From Paraspadella gotoi (taxonomy: Eukaryota; Chaetognatha), in contig CM119268.1 in assembly GCA_051294375.1 (NCBI GenBank), forward strand, positions 23,225,070 to 23,289,069: DNA of 64,000 nucleotides, in the 5' to 3' direction. The notes beneath the pieces are model-generated. The model was not told the origin of the DNA. It saw only the letters and a list, made by a program, of their open reading frames with translations, and searched no databases. The position numbers were made by a program, and so were the translations under genes. This document shows, one piece after another, positions 1 to 10,191 of this stretch; the stretch's first letter is position 1; the number at the start of each line of letters is the position of its first letter.

Positions 1-119
1 ACACAGAGAGAGATTATCATCTCCGGACGCATAAAAATATATATGATATGAGCTCTCGGGTGAGGTATCTACGCGAATGCAAATTAAGAAAAAAATTTTT
101 AAACCGCAATGAAGCGGTT

Positions 120-252
120 GGCTCTCTTTTCCAAAAGAGCCTCATTTATTTCGGCTCTCTTTTCCAAAAGAGCCTCGTTTCTTTTGGCTCTCTTTTCCAA
201 AAGAGCCTCGTTTCTTTTGGCTCTTTTTTCCATACGCGCCTCATTTCTTGTT
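120..252. repeat. 33-bp minisatellite, 4 copies
   Basis: Units start at 120, 153, 186 and 219. Each unit contains GGCTCTCTTTTCC followed by AAAAGAGCC, so it can fold into a short hairpin. The period is a multiple of three, which gives an open frame with an 11-residue repeat, but nothing else suggests coding. The fourth unit has diverged. Confidence 0.9.
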
Positions 253-394
253 CTCATTCTACTTTGATCGGTTAAAAGTCTCCATACAAGATAATAATAT
301 AATATAATATAAGATAATAATACAAGACTCTCTCACAATCCAGTTTACTTGTGGATAAGTCGCTAAGTGGACCTAAGACTACCATCCGTATCTT

Positions 395-580
395 GTGTAG
401 CAACGAATCAGGTTCAGGTACAGGGTTTGGAACCATGCTTGAGTGTTATCCATTCGCCCAAGGCGGTTTGAGGCCCAACTCACTTACTGTACGGTTAGTA
501 CCTATGGGGATCGATAACAATAAGGACATTATCTGACGGCCTTACTTAATGAGGCACCGGGTCAAAACTGAGACATACAT
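395..580 (+). repeat. Dispersed ~250-bp repeat, family R250, diverged copy
   Basis: The block runs from GGTTTGGAACCATGCTTGAG through CCTATGGGGAT to GAGGCACCGGGTC. It aligns in order with the repeat copies at 36712-36982 and 22139-22356 (GGAACCAGGCTTGAG, CCAATGGGGAT, GAGCCACCGAGTC). It is a recognisable but old copy. No gene is visible in 253-850 apart from this repeat. Confidence 0.6.
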
Positions 581-848
581 TTTTATAGGCTCACTACATA
601 TTTTCCTATCAATGTACTGCTACAAAATATATTATTTCACCCGAGTCTCCATATTTTTCTCTTTCATCCGCGGATCCAGTTTCGCTTCAGACTTTAAACT
701 TAATCTTCAGAAAAAAAAAACACGAAATACGAAATAGAAAAAAAGAAACAGAAAAAAGAAGAGAGAAAAAAACAGAAATCTCTCCTCCGTTCGTCGACGC
801 CAAAAAATCCTTTGGGCGCAAAACAACTTGACGTTTTTCTCTGTTTCG

Positions 849-1014
849 AATGACGGGCGAGAGGAAGAGAGGGAGAGAGAGGGAGGAAGGGAGGGAAGGA
901 GAAGGAGAGGAAGGGAGGGAGAAGGAGAGGAAAGGAGGGAGAGAGGGAGGGAAGGAGAGAGAGAGGAAGGGAGGGAGAGAGAGGGAGAGAGAGAGGAAGG
1001 GAGAAAAAAGAAAA
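849..1014. repeat. Polypurine GAGAGG-rich tract
   Basis: This is almost pure purine on the plus strand (GA, GGA and AGGG units). Long open frames on both strands are artefacts of the biased composition. The flanks at 690-850 and 1015-1200 are A-rich and show nothing recognisable. Confidence 0.9.
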
Positions 1015-1214
1015 AAAGAATAAAAAAGAATAAAATTAGAAAAAATCAAAAGTTTTTTTCCGAATCCTTAAAAATGACCATTCGAAAGAAACTTAAAAAA
1101 AAAAATCTTATATTCAGAAACAATTTAAACACAGAGAAAAAAAAATCCATTAAACGAAACGAAAAAAAAAACGACCTAGAGTTAATTTCGTTTTACGAAT
1201 ATTTTTTTACATTT

Positions 1215-1372
1215 CATGTCATGTCACGTCGTGTCAGGTCAAGTTGAATCAAGTCACGTCATGTAATGTTTTGTCGGGTCAGGACGAATCATGTCAAGTC
1301 ATGTCTTGTCGTGTCAGGTCAAGACGAATCACGTCACGTCGAAGTCACGTCGTGTCAAGTTTGTCACGTCCG
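1215..1372. repeat. Degenerate pentamer satellite (TCACG/TCATG type)
   Basis: A run of roughly 30 five-base units such as CATGT, CACGT, CGTGT, CAGGT and CAAGT. A weaker run of the same kind occurs near 4750-4812. The stretch 1373-1535 holds nothing recognisable. Confidence 0.75.
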
Positions 1373-1538
1373 CCTCGGAAAATAAAAAAGTCACGCAATC
1401 GTTATTAAAGTTATAAACTAAAATCTGTATACATTTCTAATGTTTAATTATTAATTAATTAATTATCTAATGTTTAAATGACACAGAAGAAAAAAAAAAG
1501 AAAGTTAGCAATCGTTTAAACAGTCAACGCTACGAGTT

Positions 1539-1626
1539 CACGCCAACTCTCTCGCGCCAACGCACTTCCCACGCCAACTCTCTCGCGCCAACGCACTTCC
1601 CACGCCAACCCTCTCACGCCAACGCC
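1539..1626. repeat. 31-bp tandem repeat
   Basis: Units begin at 1539, 1570 and 1601, each starting CACGCCAAC; the third is partial. The array lies immediately downstream of, and slightly overlaps, the stop codon of the minus-strand exon at 1614-2095. Confidence 0.8.
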
Positions 1627-2095
1627 GACTGCTTGGCGAAAGAGGTGGCGACGTCCGACGCCTTTTCCGCCAAGACGCCGACCGCCACTTGCTCCTCTTC
1701 TTCCTCCTCTTCCTCGTCGTCGTCGTCTTCTTCATCTTCGTCGTCGTCGTCGTCGTCTTCCTCGTCGTCGACAACGACTTTTCTTCGTCCTCCGAACAAC
1801 AACAACCCCGTCCCGAGACTCAAGACGACGGCCATGAAGACGAGATCCCTCGTCTTCCCTCCGCCGACGATTCGAACGCCCTCCCGGTAGTTGTAGCCGA
1901 CGCCTATGCGCCCTCTGTCGGTTAAACCGCCGACGCGGCGTCCGCCGTCGGCTCCAGCAGGGGATGAGGAGGAGGGGGAAGAGGAGGAAGAGGAGCAGGT
2001 GTTGGAGTTGGATTTAGGATCGTAGGAGTAACGAACGACGTCTTCGTAGACGGAGTCAATTCGGACGGTGGAGCCGCACGTAGGAGCCCTTGACT
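1614..2095 (-). CDS. Probable last exon, acidic single-pass membrane protein, unknown family
   Basis: I do not recognise this protein. On the minus strand a strong acceptor (a long pyrimidine run ending CCCCCAG) precedes an open frame of 159 residues ending in TGA; two bases at the exon start complete a split codon. In order it holds a non-repetitive segment (residues about 1-30, with DSVYEDVVRYSYDPKS), a Ser-rich stretch, a Gly/Arg segment (GLTDRGRIGVGYNYREG), a hydrophobic segment (MAVVLSLGTGLLLFGG), a long Asp/Glu run from a GAC/GAG microsatellite, and a short tail. The non-repetitive segment and the acceptor argue for a real exon; the acidic run is low complexity. Upstream exons would lie at higher coordinates, possibly 2414-2700, but the phases I tried do not join cleanly. 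Confidence 0.35.
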
Positions 2096-2097
2096 CT

Positions 2098-2312
2098 GGG
2101 GGGGGGAGAGGGAGGGAGGGAGGGGGAGAGAGAGAGGGAGTGGGAGGAAAAGGGAGAGAAAGGGGGAAGGAGAGAGCGAGAGAGAGAGAGAGGGAAAAGA
2201 AAGAAAGGGGAAGGAAAGAGGGGAGGAGAAAGAGAGGGAGTCAGAGGGTGATAAAGAGAGAAAGCGAGAGAGGGGAGAGAGAGAGAGGAGAGAGAGAGAG
2301 AAACACTTCATT
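2098..2312. repeat. Polypurine GA tract
   Basis: Plus strand is GA/GGGA-rich. On the minus strand it is a pyrimidine tract that leads into the acceptor at 2096-2097. Open frames here are composition artefacts. Confidence 0.85.
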
Positions 2313-2413
2313 TTTAATATATATAATTTAATTTAAGCACAAACAAAAGGTTTAATTTGTTCTCGTTACGAATGATTAATAAAAAATAACAATTAATCAA
2401 TACGTACATCGGC

Positions 2414-2700
2414 ACATTGGTCAATTTCCTCTCCCGTCTTTTGTCCGTCAGCTTCGGCTCTTCTTCGTATCCGTCATCCGATTTGTCGTTGACTCGACGG
2501 ACCATGACTGACCCCGCCGGAAGGAGGCGTTGTAGGGGCGGCGGAAGTAGGCGTGGCAAGAGAAGAGGGCGCAGTGCTAGCGTCGTCGATAGATGGCGTC
2601 GAACCGGAAGTGGGCGTGGCAGAATTGGCGTCGATCGAGAAGAAATCCGCGTCAGGGATGACAACGAAATTCGCAGCATCGTTCGTGTTTTACTCTGTCT
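2414..2700 (-). CDS. Possible coding exon(s), Ser/Thr/Pro-rich then charged
   Basis: The minus strand is more GC-rich than its surroundings. One frame reads a Ser/Thr/Pro/Ala linker containing NFVVIPDADFFSID and runs to a possible GTCAGT donor near 2505. A second frame reads a charged segment (DKSDDGYEEEPKLTDKRRER) running to a GTACGT donor near 2403. The two frames are not joined by any splice I can see, so this could be two exons, one exon with a sequencing indel, or non-coding. It may belong to the same gene as 1614-2095. Confidence 0.25.
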
Positions 2701-2799
2701 CTATCAAATCGTTTCCGTCTCTCACTCTTTGATCGTCTCGGTCTCTATATATTTCCTTTGCTCCGTGTTTCTCTGTCTCTCTCTTTATTTCTGAGACGC

Positions 2800-3650
2800 G
2801 TAAAGATCGACGGTAAACGAATTAAGTAAAGAAAAAAAAGATTAAAAAATAATTTTTTTTACGGAATCAATTAAACGCTTATTATAAACTTTATAACCTA
2901 AGCGACACGTGTTACCTATTGGTTATAACGATTTTTTTATCGCGATAGTATTTATGGTATTTATTATTTTTCATAGTAAAATCACAGTTGGAATCTGAAT
3001 CAAAAATAGAATCTGATCCGCGACTCGGGTAAAATCCGCCGGAAGCCGGATTCTCTGTCCACTTACTTAAATGGTAATTAAGTATCTATTATTTATTATA
3101 GTATATAAGTCACGGGCAACGATCAGGAGAAATGTCTTGTCGAGGTAGAGGACGAAATCAGGAAACGACGTCTGATCTCTTCTCGTCTTTAATAACAGTT
3201 GGAAAAAGGCTTCACCAAGAGACTGAAGATAAAGAGAGCTACACCGACCACGTAGGAGAGCGATAATGAAGAGAGGCTCTCAGAGAACCGACTTCTCTCG
3301 CGATCCTTGAACACAATGACCACCAAGGGTTGACCCGGAAGCTACGAAACCTTTGTACCCAAAAAAAAAACTAACCAGTGGCTGCGCCAATACATGTAAA
3401 TAGCTTTGAAGGGCTTAAGCTGAACTGTTACCGTGGCACTAATATTTTTTTTTCAACTTGCATCATTTAGGATTAAAAAAGGAATATTAAAGAAGAAAAA
3501 GTAGTAATGAATCTTAAATAGAATAAAATGAAAACAAAAATTGTGACATTGTGTTAATCCTTTATTTTTGTTGTTTAGTAATATTTAAGTTAAAAAGAAA
3601 AAAATAATGAAACGGTCGTGGTTTTTTCGTTGTAGCTGCTATGGTTACTT
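2800..3650. other. No gene seen; AT-rich with repeat fragments
   Basis: The segment at 3250-3455 (GACCACCAAGGGTTGACCC, then CCAGTGGCTGCGCCAATACA) has relatives at 5580-5665 and 12236-12310, so a dispersed repeat crosses this interval. No open frame with coding character was found. Confidence 0.5.
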
Positions 3651-3654
3651 CTTT

Positions 3655-3975
3655 TTAGTCGGATCTGCTTATCAGCAGATCCCGACTCTATAATTCACTT
3701 TGTCGGTCCGTCGGTCCGCCCCCTCAATATTGTCGGGCACTAACTTATATCATGTCAGAACATCGAATAATGATAAATTATACTAAAAAAAATTATGTCC
3801 GTCCGTCCATCCGTCTGTCCGTCCCACCTTAGCAAAAAAACACCAATTACTCGTGATTGAATGGATGGATTTCAATAAAATTTTGTGTGTAGGTAGGGAA
3901 GTGTGTGATTGAGCTGGATATGAAGTTTCAATGGCATCGTCCGAGTGGAAATGAGTTTAAATTGATTAAGCTTCT
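3655..3975 (+). mobile_element. Hairpin-headed non-autonomous element, family H1
   Basis: The element begins with TAGTCGGATCTGCT-TATC-AGCAGATCCCGACT, a near-perfect 13-bp stem with a 4-base loop. Next come CTATAATTCACTTTGTCGG, a GTCC/GTCGG-rich stretch, TATATCATGTCAGAACATCG, a second GTCCGTCC stretch, and a core with ATTACTCGTGATTG and TGTGTGATTGAGCTGG. The same order occurs at 4265-4440, 6480-6985, 9520-9731, 10243-10765, 21560-21950 and 63938-64000. No transposase frame is present. A clear target-site duplication was not found. Confidence 0.8.
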
Positions 3976-3984
3976 TTTTCTTTA

Positions 3985-4275
3985 AATGTAAATGCAAGAT
4001 ATATTAATTAATCAGTTAATTGATCAATTAGTCAATTAATTAATCAATAATTAATTAATCAGTCAATTAATTAATCAAAACAAACATTTCGGATCAAATT
4101 AATTCATTAATTGCCTAATTAATTAAATAATTAATTCATTCGAGATAATTAATTAATTAATAATTCAAGTTAATTATTTAATTAATTAATTGATTTATTG
4201 ATTGATTAATTAATTACCGAAAATCATTAATTATTTATTAATTAATTAATTAATTAATTGATTAATTAATTACCG
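3985..4275. repeat. (TTAATTAA)/(ATTAATC) low-complexity tract
   Basis: Degenerate TTAATTAATC units with almost no G or C. Similar tracts sit beside H1 elements at 10940-11010, 11225-11300 and 21330-21350, which suggests the AT tract travels with that repeat family. Confidence 0.8.
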
Positions 4276-4440
4276 ATAATCATCGTGGGCAGATCCGACA
4301 TTGTTTGCTCAAACTTGTTTTTGCATAATTTATCACAATTCAATATTCTGACATGATATAAGTGAATGCCCGACAAGATTGAGGGGGCGGACCGACGGAC
4401 CAACAAAGTGAATTATAGAGTCGGGATCTGCTGAGAGTCT
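4265..4440 (-). mobile_element. H1 hairpin-headed element, partial, inverted
   Basis: Reads GGGCAGATCCGACATTGTTTG, then CATGATATAAGTGAATGCCCGAC, then ACCGACGGACCAACAAAGTG and GAGTCGGGATCTGCTGA. This is the reverse of the head of the 3655 copy, but the hairpin arm is truncated. Confidence 0.7.
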
Positions 4441-4454
4441 TTTTATGGCAATGT

Positions 4455-4600
4455 TTTGTAGTTTTGTTTTTAGTTGCGCCGCGAGTACTCGCGGACCAAC
4501 TCTATAAGTCAATTTTCGGTCGGTCGGTCCGCCGGTCGGTCTGTCCGTCGGTCGGTCTGTCCGTCGGTCGGTCTGTCCGTTGGTCTGTCCCATTTACATT
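4455..4600 (+). mobile_element. Second hairpin-headed family, H2
   Basis: Begins AGTTGCGCCGCGAGTACTCGCGG, a GC-rich palindrome centred on GTAC, followed by CTCTATAAGTCAATTTTCGG and a (GGTC/GTCC)n run. The layout mirrors family H1 (hairpin, CTATAA..TCA, then GTCGG repeats) with a different hairpin sequence. The other well-preserved copy is inverted at 19890-20005. Confidence 0.65.
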
Positions 4601-4604
4601 AAAA

Positions 4605-6115
4605 TGCATATAATTTGCCTATAGCTGGTTGCTCTTTTGTTCAGACAGAAAAAACCTCAAATTTAAGCGATGCCTTCAGGAAAAAAGAAATAAAAGACAT
4701 AATTTTTATACAGTGCATGTGATTAATATACGGGCTAAGAAAGTTATTTCAGTCATGTAATCATGTTATGTCACATAATTTTATGTGATGTCACATTATG
4801 TCATGTCACGGCGCAACACATTTGAATTACCGTTCTTGTTTCTTCAGTAGTAACATGATCATATCCTTTTTGGAGTCACTTTCTTAGCATTTTTCCCCTT
4901 TAGTTGTCTTGACTAAGCAAGCAATCTTGTCTGCAGTCATGTAAGTAATTTTGTAAGCCAAGCTAGAAGGATACATAATATTTTTGCAATTTTTGATATA
5001 AATTAAATTTGAGTTCTGAACTAAGGCAATTGGAGAGAAAACATGTCTATCATAAAATGTTTTAAATTTACAATTGGTAGATTTCAATTGTGAGGTTTAA
5101 AAAAATCAATTAAATTTTTAAACTAGAAATTATCAAATAACGAGAGCTTACTGTGAAAAGTTTAGTTTTGGAAATTTATAAAAAGTAAACTCGTAATTTA
5201 AACTGGTGTTAAATCAGAAAAAAAGTTTACTCTATACATTTTAACTGATGAATCCTAATATTTGTCATTGAATGAAACATTTTGTCAAGAAGAAGACGGA
5301 TCCAAATTATAAACTAATACTATTAAAGGTAAAACATAAAACAATAAATTGATTTTAAATGTACACAACGTTTTGAATATAAAAGGATTCCTACAAAGAA
5401 ACCAGATCGGTTCATCCAATGTTTTGTGCCGAAGTAACTTTCTTTTCAAGTGTATTTCCTTATGATCATATGACAATATATGACTAGGAAATTTATGTAT
5501 ATCAAACGTCTTATGGTTGATCACTACTGTGCAAAGTTTTCTTTAAACAACCAGACATTACACGAAATAAATGATTAGTAGCCGGCTTCCCTTGCGACCA
5601 CTAAACACAGTGGCCAACTCGGGTTAACCCTGTGGTGGCGAAACCTTTGTCGCCACACCCGTGTATTTATGACATGAACAGCATCGGAATTCAGTCTGAG
5701 CTACTAACTAGCAATCAATATCGCTCTTAAAAATCTATACATTGCCTTAATGTATCTTATATACACTCTCTCTCTCACTCTCTCTCTCTTTCAAAATTTC
5801 ATTTCTCTTCACAATCCTAATCAAATCTCACAAATTAGAATATTTTTCCAAATGAGATTATCATTAAAATCTGACTATTAAACTTTAAAAATGCCCCTGG
5901 GAAAAATTGTGGTATAAAATAGATTTAAACAAGTTTGAGCAAACAATAATTAAGCGGTTATTACCGCTAATCCGATGATAAATCATGGTAATATTTTGTG
6001 ACTTTCAATTTGTGATCTTAACAAATTGTAGCATACCAACTTCTTAATAAATCTATAAAAAATCTATAAATCAATTGATCTATCAATCTATCAATCTACC
6101 AGTAGCTGCGCCAAT
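4605..6115. other. No gene seen; AT-rich intergenic
   Basis: Short open frames on the minus strand here lack coding signatures. A repeat with relatives at 3270 and 12236 occupies about 5580-5665. There is a CT microsatellite at 5766-5790, and an inverted fragment of the TTTGCTCAAACTTGTT repeat at 5930-5995. Confidence 0.5.
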
Positions 6116-6116
6116 A

Positions 6117-6390
6117 CCAACTTGCAAAATTTAGTCAACTTGCATAATTTGGTAATTTTTCATAATTTGGTCGATTTGCATAATTTGGTCAACTTACATA
6201 ATTTGATCAACTTGCATAATTTAATCAAGTTGCATTATTTGGTCAACTGACATAATTTGGTCATCTGACATAATTTGGTCAACTGACTTAAATTGGTCAA
6301 CAGGCATAATTTGCTCGACTGTCATAATTTGGTCTACTTGCAGAATTTCGTCACTTTAAAAATTTGGTTAACTGGCATAATTTGGTCAAT
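6117..6390. repeat. 18-bp minisatellite, about 15 copies
   Basis: The unit is close to AACTTGCATAATTTGGTC and is repeated with point changes across the interval. It ends in a short (AATC)n run. The array is AT-rich and non-coding. Confidence 0.9.
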
Positions 6391-6479
6391 CAATCAATCA
6401 ATCAATCAGTCAGAGAGAGATAGAGAGAGGGAAACTTTTAAAAATTCAAATAAATGTGTCTTTGGTTTTCTAATTTAAA

Positions 6480-6985
6480 CTCTTTTTCACTCTTACGATT
6501 CCATCAAAAATTTAGACCCAGCTTAATTACATACTTTCCTACCCACACAAAATTTCATTTCAATTTATCTATCCAATTTTTAATCAATATAATAATTATG
6601 AGTAAATATAAGCCAAAATACTTCAAGTAAATATGACTTTTGTTTTTCCATTTAAACTCATTTCCACTTGCACAATTCCATCTTAGCTTTATATCCAGCT
6701 CAGTCACACACTGTTCTACTCACGCACAAAATTTCATTCCAATCCATCAATCTAATCACGAGTAATTGGAGTTTAATGAAAAGGTGGGACGGACCTTCAG
6801 ACAGACGGACGAATGGACGGTTGGATGGACGGACGGATGGACATCGTTTTTTTGGCATAATTTATCATTATTCAATGTTCTGATATGATGAAAATTATTT
6901 ACCGACAAGATTTTGGGTTGGGACCGACGGACCGACAAAGTGAATTATAGTCGAAATCTGCGATAAGCAGATCCGACTAAAAAGC
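6480..6985 (-). mobile_element. H1 element, inverted, two core modules
   Basis: The hairpin end (GCGATAAGCAGATCCGACTAAAAAG) is on the right at about 6958-6984, preceded by ACCGACGGACCGACAAAGTG. Two copies of the core module (ATTCCATC....CACACACTNTTCTAC....GAGTAATTGGAG) follow to the left, so the core is duplicated in this copy. Confidence 0.75.
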
Positions 6986-7509
6986 AGGATTCTGATAGCA
7001 TTGCATCTGGTGAGCTCGTATTTTTTTCTCTAGTGAAATGGACTCCTCTGCTCTGAAGAATTTTTTCATTTTGATTTTTCTATAGAAATGAAAGGAATTT
7101 TTTGCTTTTAAAACTTTATAAACGGGATTACTATATGTTCCTATATAAGAAAAGACTTCCTTATCACGGATCTAATAGCCCTCTATCTGAAGAGATAGCA
7201 TTTTTTTCTTCAAATAATATTCAATTATTTTAAGAACAAACAATCATGGTAAAGTGAATTACTTCACTTTGGTAAAATTTTTATTTGTACGCTAAAAGTA
7301 AAAGAGAAACTAGCAATCGGAATTCTAAGAATTTTCAACCGGAAATCAGTTTTGGCGAAAATCTTTTATGGCAAAAATCTTCCATCAAAGAGGTGGATTT
7401 TCCGAAGTTATTTGTTAATATTTTCTATATTCACGATCCGACTTAAATGACAAGATTATGCATATTCCAATTATTCTACATCAGCCGGTATGAAAATATT
7501 GTATAAAAA

Positions 7510-7585
7510 AACCTCTGCCTTAAGTGGGACCGACCAACCAAAAAGTGACTCATAGAGTTGCAACTAAAAACTAAAAACTAAAAAC
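7510..7585 (-). repeat. H2-family fragment, inverted
   Basis: Contains AAGTGGGACCGACCAACC, AAAAGTGACTCATAGAGTTG and CAACTAAAAACTA, the reverse of the H2 order. The GC-rich palindrome is mostly lost. It lies about 50 bases upstream of the start codon of the small membrane-protein gene. Confidence 0.5.
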
Positions 7586-7637
7586 TTTGTTTAATACGGA
7601 AGGAGATAATCGCGTTCAACATCCGGGGTGCGTCATC

Positions 7638-7766
7638 ATGTTTCAACTCGACGAGAAAACTCTGAAACGGATCATAATTGGCATTAGTTCGGTCAACTTG
7701 ATTGTGGGAACACCCGTCACTATCGTCGGTATATACTATTTATTCGACAATGAGAAACACCAAGGG
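7638..7766 (+). CDS. Exon 1 of small membrane protein
   Basis: ATG at 7638 starts 43 codons ending with a GGG|GTGAGA donor in phase 0. It contains one strongly hydrophobic segment. The frame is also open upstream, but 7638 is its first ATG. Confidence 0.5.
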
Positions 7767-8079
7767 GTGAGAATGCATATTTGGAGATTTTTCTACTGTC
7801 GCCTTTAGCTACAACTTTACCAAATTTTTCCTTACTTCCTTAGGTAAGTATTTTTTATTGTTTTAAGTGTATAACAATTATATTGTATAAATTTTATTAT
7901 TATCTTTGAATTGATATTATTTTTAAGATTTTACTAATTTAGGAAAAAACAGTTTTTAGTAGCCTACAACGATTTTTATTATTAAGAGTCTTCTTCAGCG
8001 ATTTTTAATTTTTAATTTTCTCTCTTTAACGTTAGTTTTGGAGAGAGAGAGAGAAAGAGAGAGAGAGAAAGAAAGAAAT

Positions 8080-8114
<35 letters not shown>

Positions 8115-10156
8115 TATTTTTAAGTGGTTTAGAATATTTCAATTTTAAATTGTAACCCAGTGGACACTGGACAATAGACCTACGTTTAGACCATTTTATG
8201 TTAAAATATGGGCTCATTGGACGTAAAATAAAATAAAAAAATTTATCCCAGGACTTGGGACAATCTAGGTTACGGGTACTATGTAATTAAATAATTTAGA
8301 TTAAAAAAAATAAGCACAAAAAAATAGTAAAACATTCATAAAATAGAAAAATAGAAAATAGTGAAACAAGTAATTTGCAAATTTTCATGATTATTTTATT
8401 TCATTAAGGAATGGCTTGTGGTGGGCATACTTGGAATAGAGGCAATTGCAGGGGGAATTCAGGGAATTCTCCTTATGACGTGTCAAAACACAAAAACTCC
8501 AATAATAATATGTTTGCTCAACTTGTGCCTTGCTCTTACCTTCGATGTAAGTTGGTCTCTCATATAGTAGTTCTCAGTCACTTTGTGGTCGGTCAGTCGG
8601 TCTGTTTGGTCTGTCTCACTTCATTTTAAAGCAGTCATAGTTAGGCTGAAACAGCATCAATTATGTTTACATCTAGTGGGAAGGTAATATACTATGTTTA
8701 CTATGTTTACAATGGCGAGGGCGTCATGGCTAAGTCGCGATTTGACGATTTCGCACTGAACTACATCTAGCATTCTAGATTTCTAGTTATGGCGATTTCG
8801 CTTAAACTAAACTCAGTTTAGGGTTAGGGTGGAGGTGCGTTAGGGTTGAGTTGGTAGTAGTTAGGGTTAGGGTTGAGTAGTTGGTGCATCAAAGGCGGTT
8901 AGGGTTGAGGCACGGAGATGTACGGGAGAGGCCCGAGCCCGGATTAGGGTTAGGGAGAGGCATGTAGTTGAATGGGAGGCCTGGGTTTAGGTTTGGGAGG
9001 GGCCCGTGTTAATGTATCAAAGGCGGTTAGGGTTGAGGCACGGAGATGTACGGGAGGCCCGAGCCGGGTTAGGTTAGGGGAGAGGCATATGGAGTTGAAT
9101 GGGAGGCCTGGGTTAGGGTTAGGGTTTGGGGAGAGGGGCCGCGTGGTTATGTATCAAAGGCGGTTAGGGTTGAGGCACGGAGATGTACTGGAGGCCCGAG
9201 CCCGGTTAGGGTTAGGGGAGAGGCATGGAGTTGAATGGGAGGCCTGGTTTAGGGTTAGGGTTGGGGAGGGGCCTGCGGTGACGTGTCGAAGGCGGTTAGG
9301 GTTAGGGTTGAACGGGAGGCACGTTAGGGTTAGTGTTGGGGGGAGGAGCCCGTGGGTGGTGCGGCCTTTCATTATATTCACTACTTTTATCAATGGCGAC
9401 ATCGCCAGGGTCTTGGCGATATCGCCATGGCGAAGTCGCCAACCAACTAGAACCAAAATACGAATAATAATAATGATAATACTAAATAATATAATAATAT
9501 AATGATAATATAATAATTCAGCTTATCAGCAGATCCGCGACTCTATAATCCAATTTGTCGGGTCCGTCGGTCCGCCCCCTCAATCTTGTCGGCATTCACT
9601 TATATCATGTCAGAAACATCATATTATGATAAATTATTTAACACGTCCGTCCGTCTGTCCGTCCCCCCTTAGCAGTAAACTCCAATTACTCGTGATTGGA
9701 TGGATGGATTAGAATGAACTTTGTGTGTATATTGTAAAAATTGACTAAATTATAAAAAGCAAAGGGTTGACAGTGGGTAATCATCAATGAGCATAATGAC
9801 ACAATAATTTTAATGCAGGATTTGTTTTTAATGAAATGAGAAATATAAATGGAATAACAAAATTAATAAAATTAGAATAACAAAATTAAAAATACGAAAT
9901 AATACGAAATTTACCGGGGTAAAAAAAAATATAATAAATAGAAAGACTGCGCAACGATCAGAAAAATAAGAACATAAAAATATTGAACAAACAACAAACA
10001 ACACGAGAAATATTTAATAGATGAAAAAAATAAAACGAAAACAAGAAAATACCTGTTAAAAACAAAGACCATCTGACAATGACATAATGCAATTACATTC
10101 AACGTCACTGAACAAAACGAATCACCCAAAAAAGTGACTTCTATGAATATCAAATG

Positions 10157-10191
<35 letters not shown>

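Noticed and set aside
8972-9502. Plus-strand open frame of 176 codons
   Set aside because: It is the 132-bp TTAGGG satellite translated; the unit repeats in the protein and there is no family signature.
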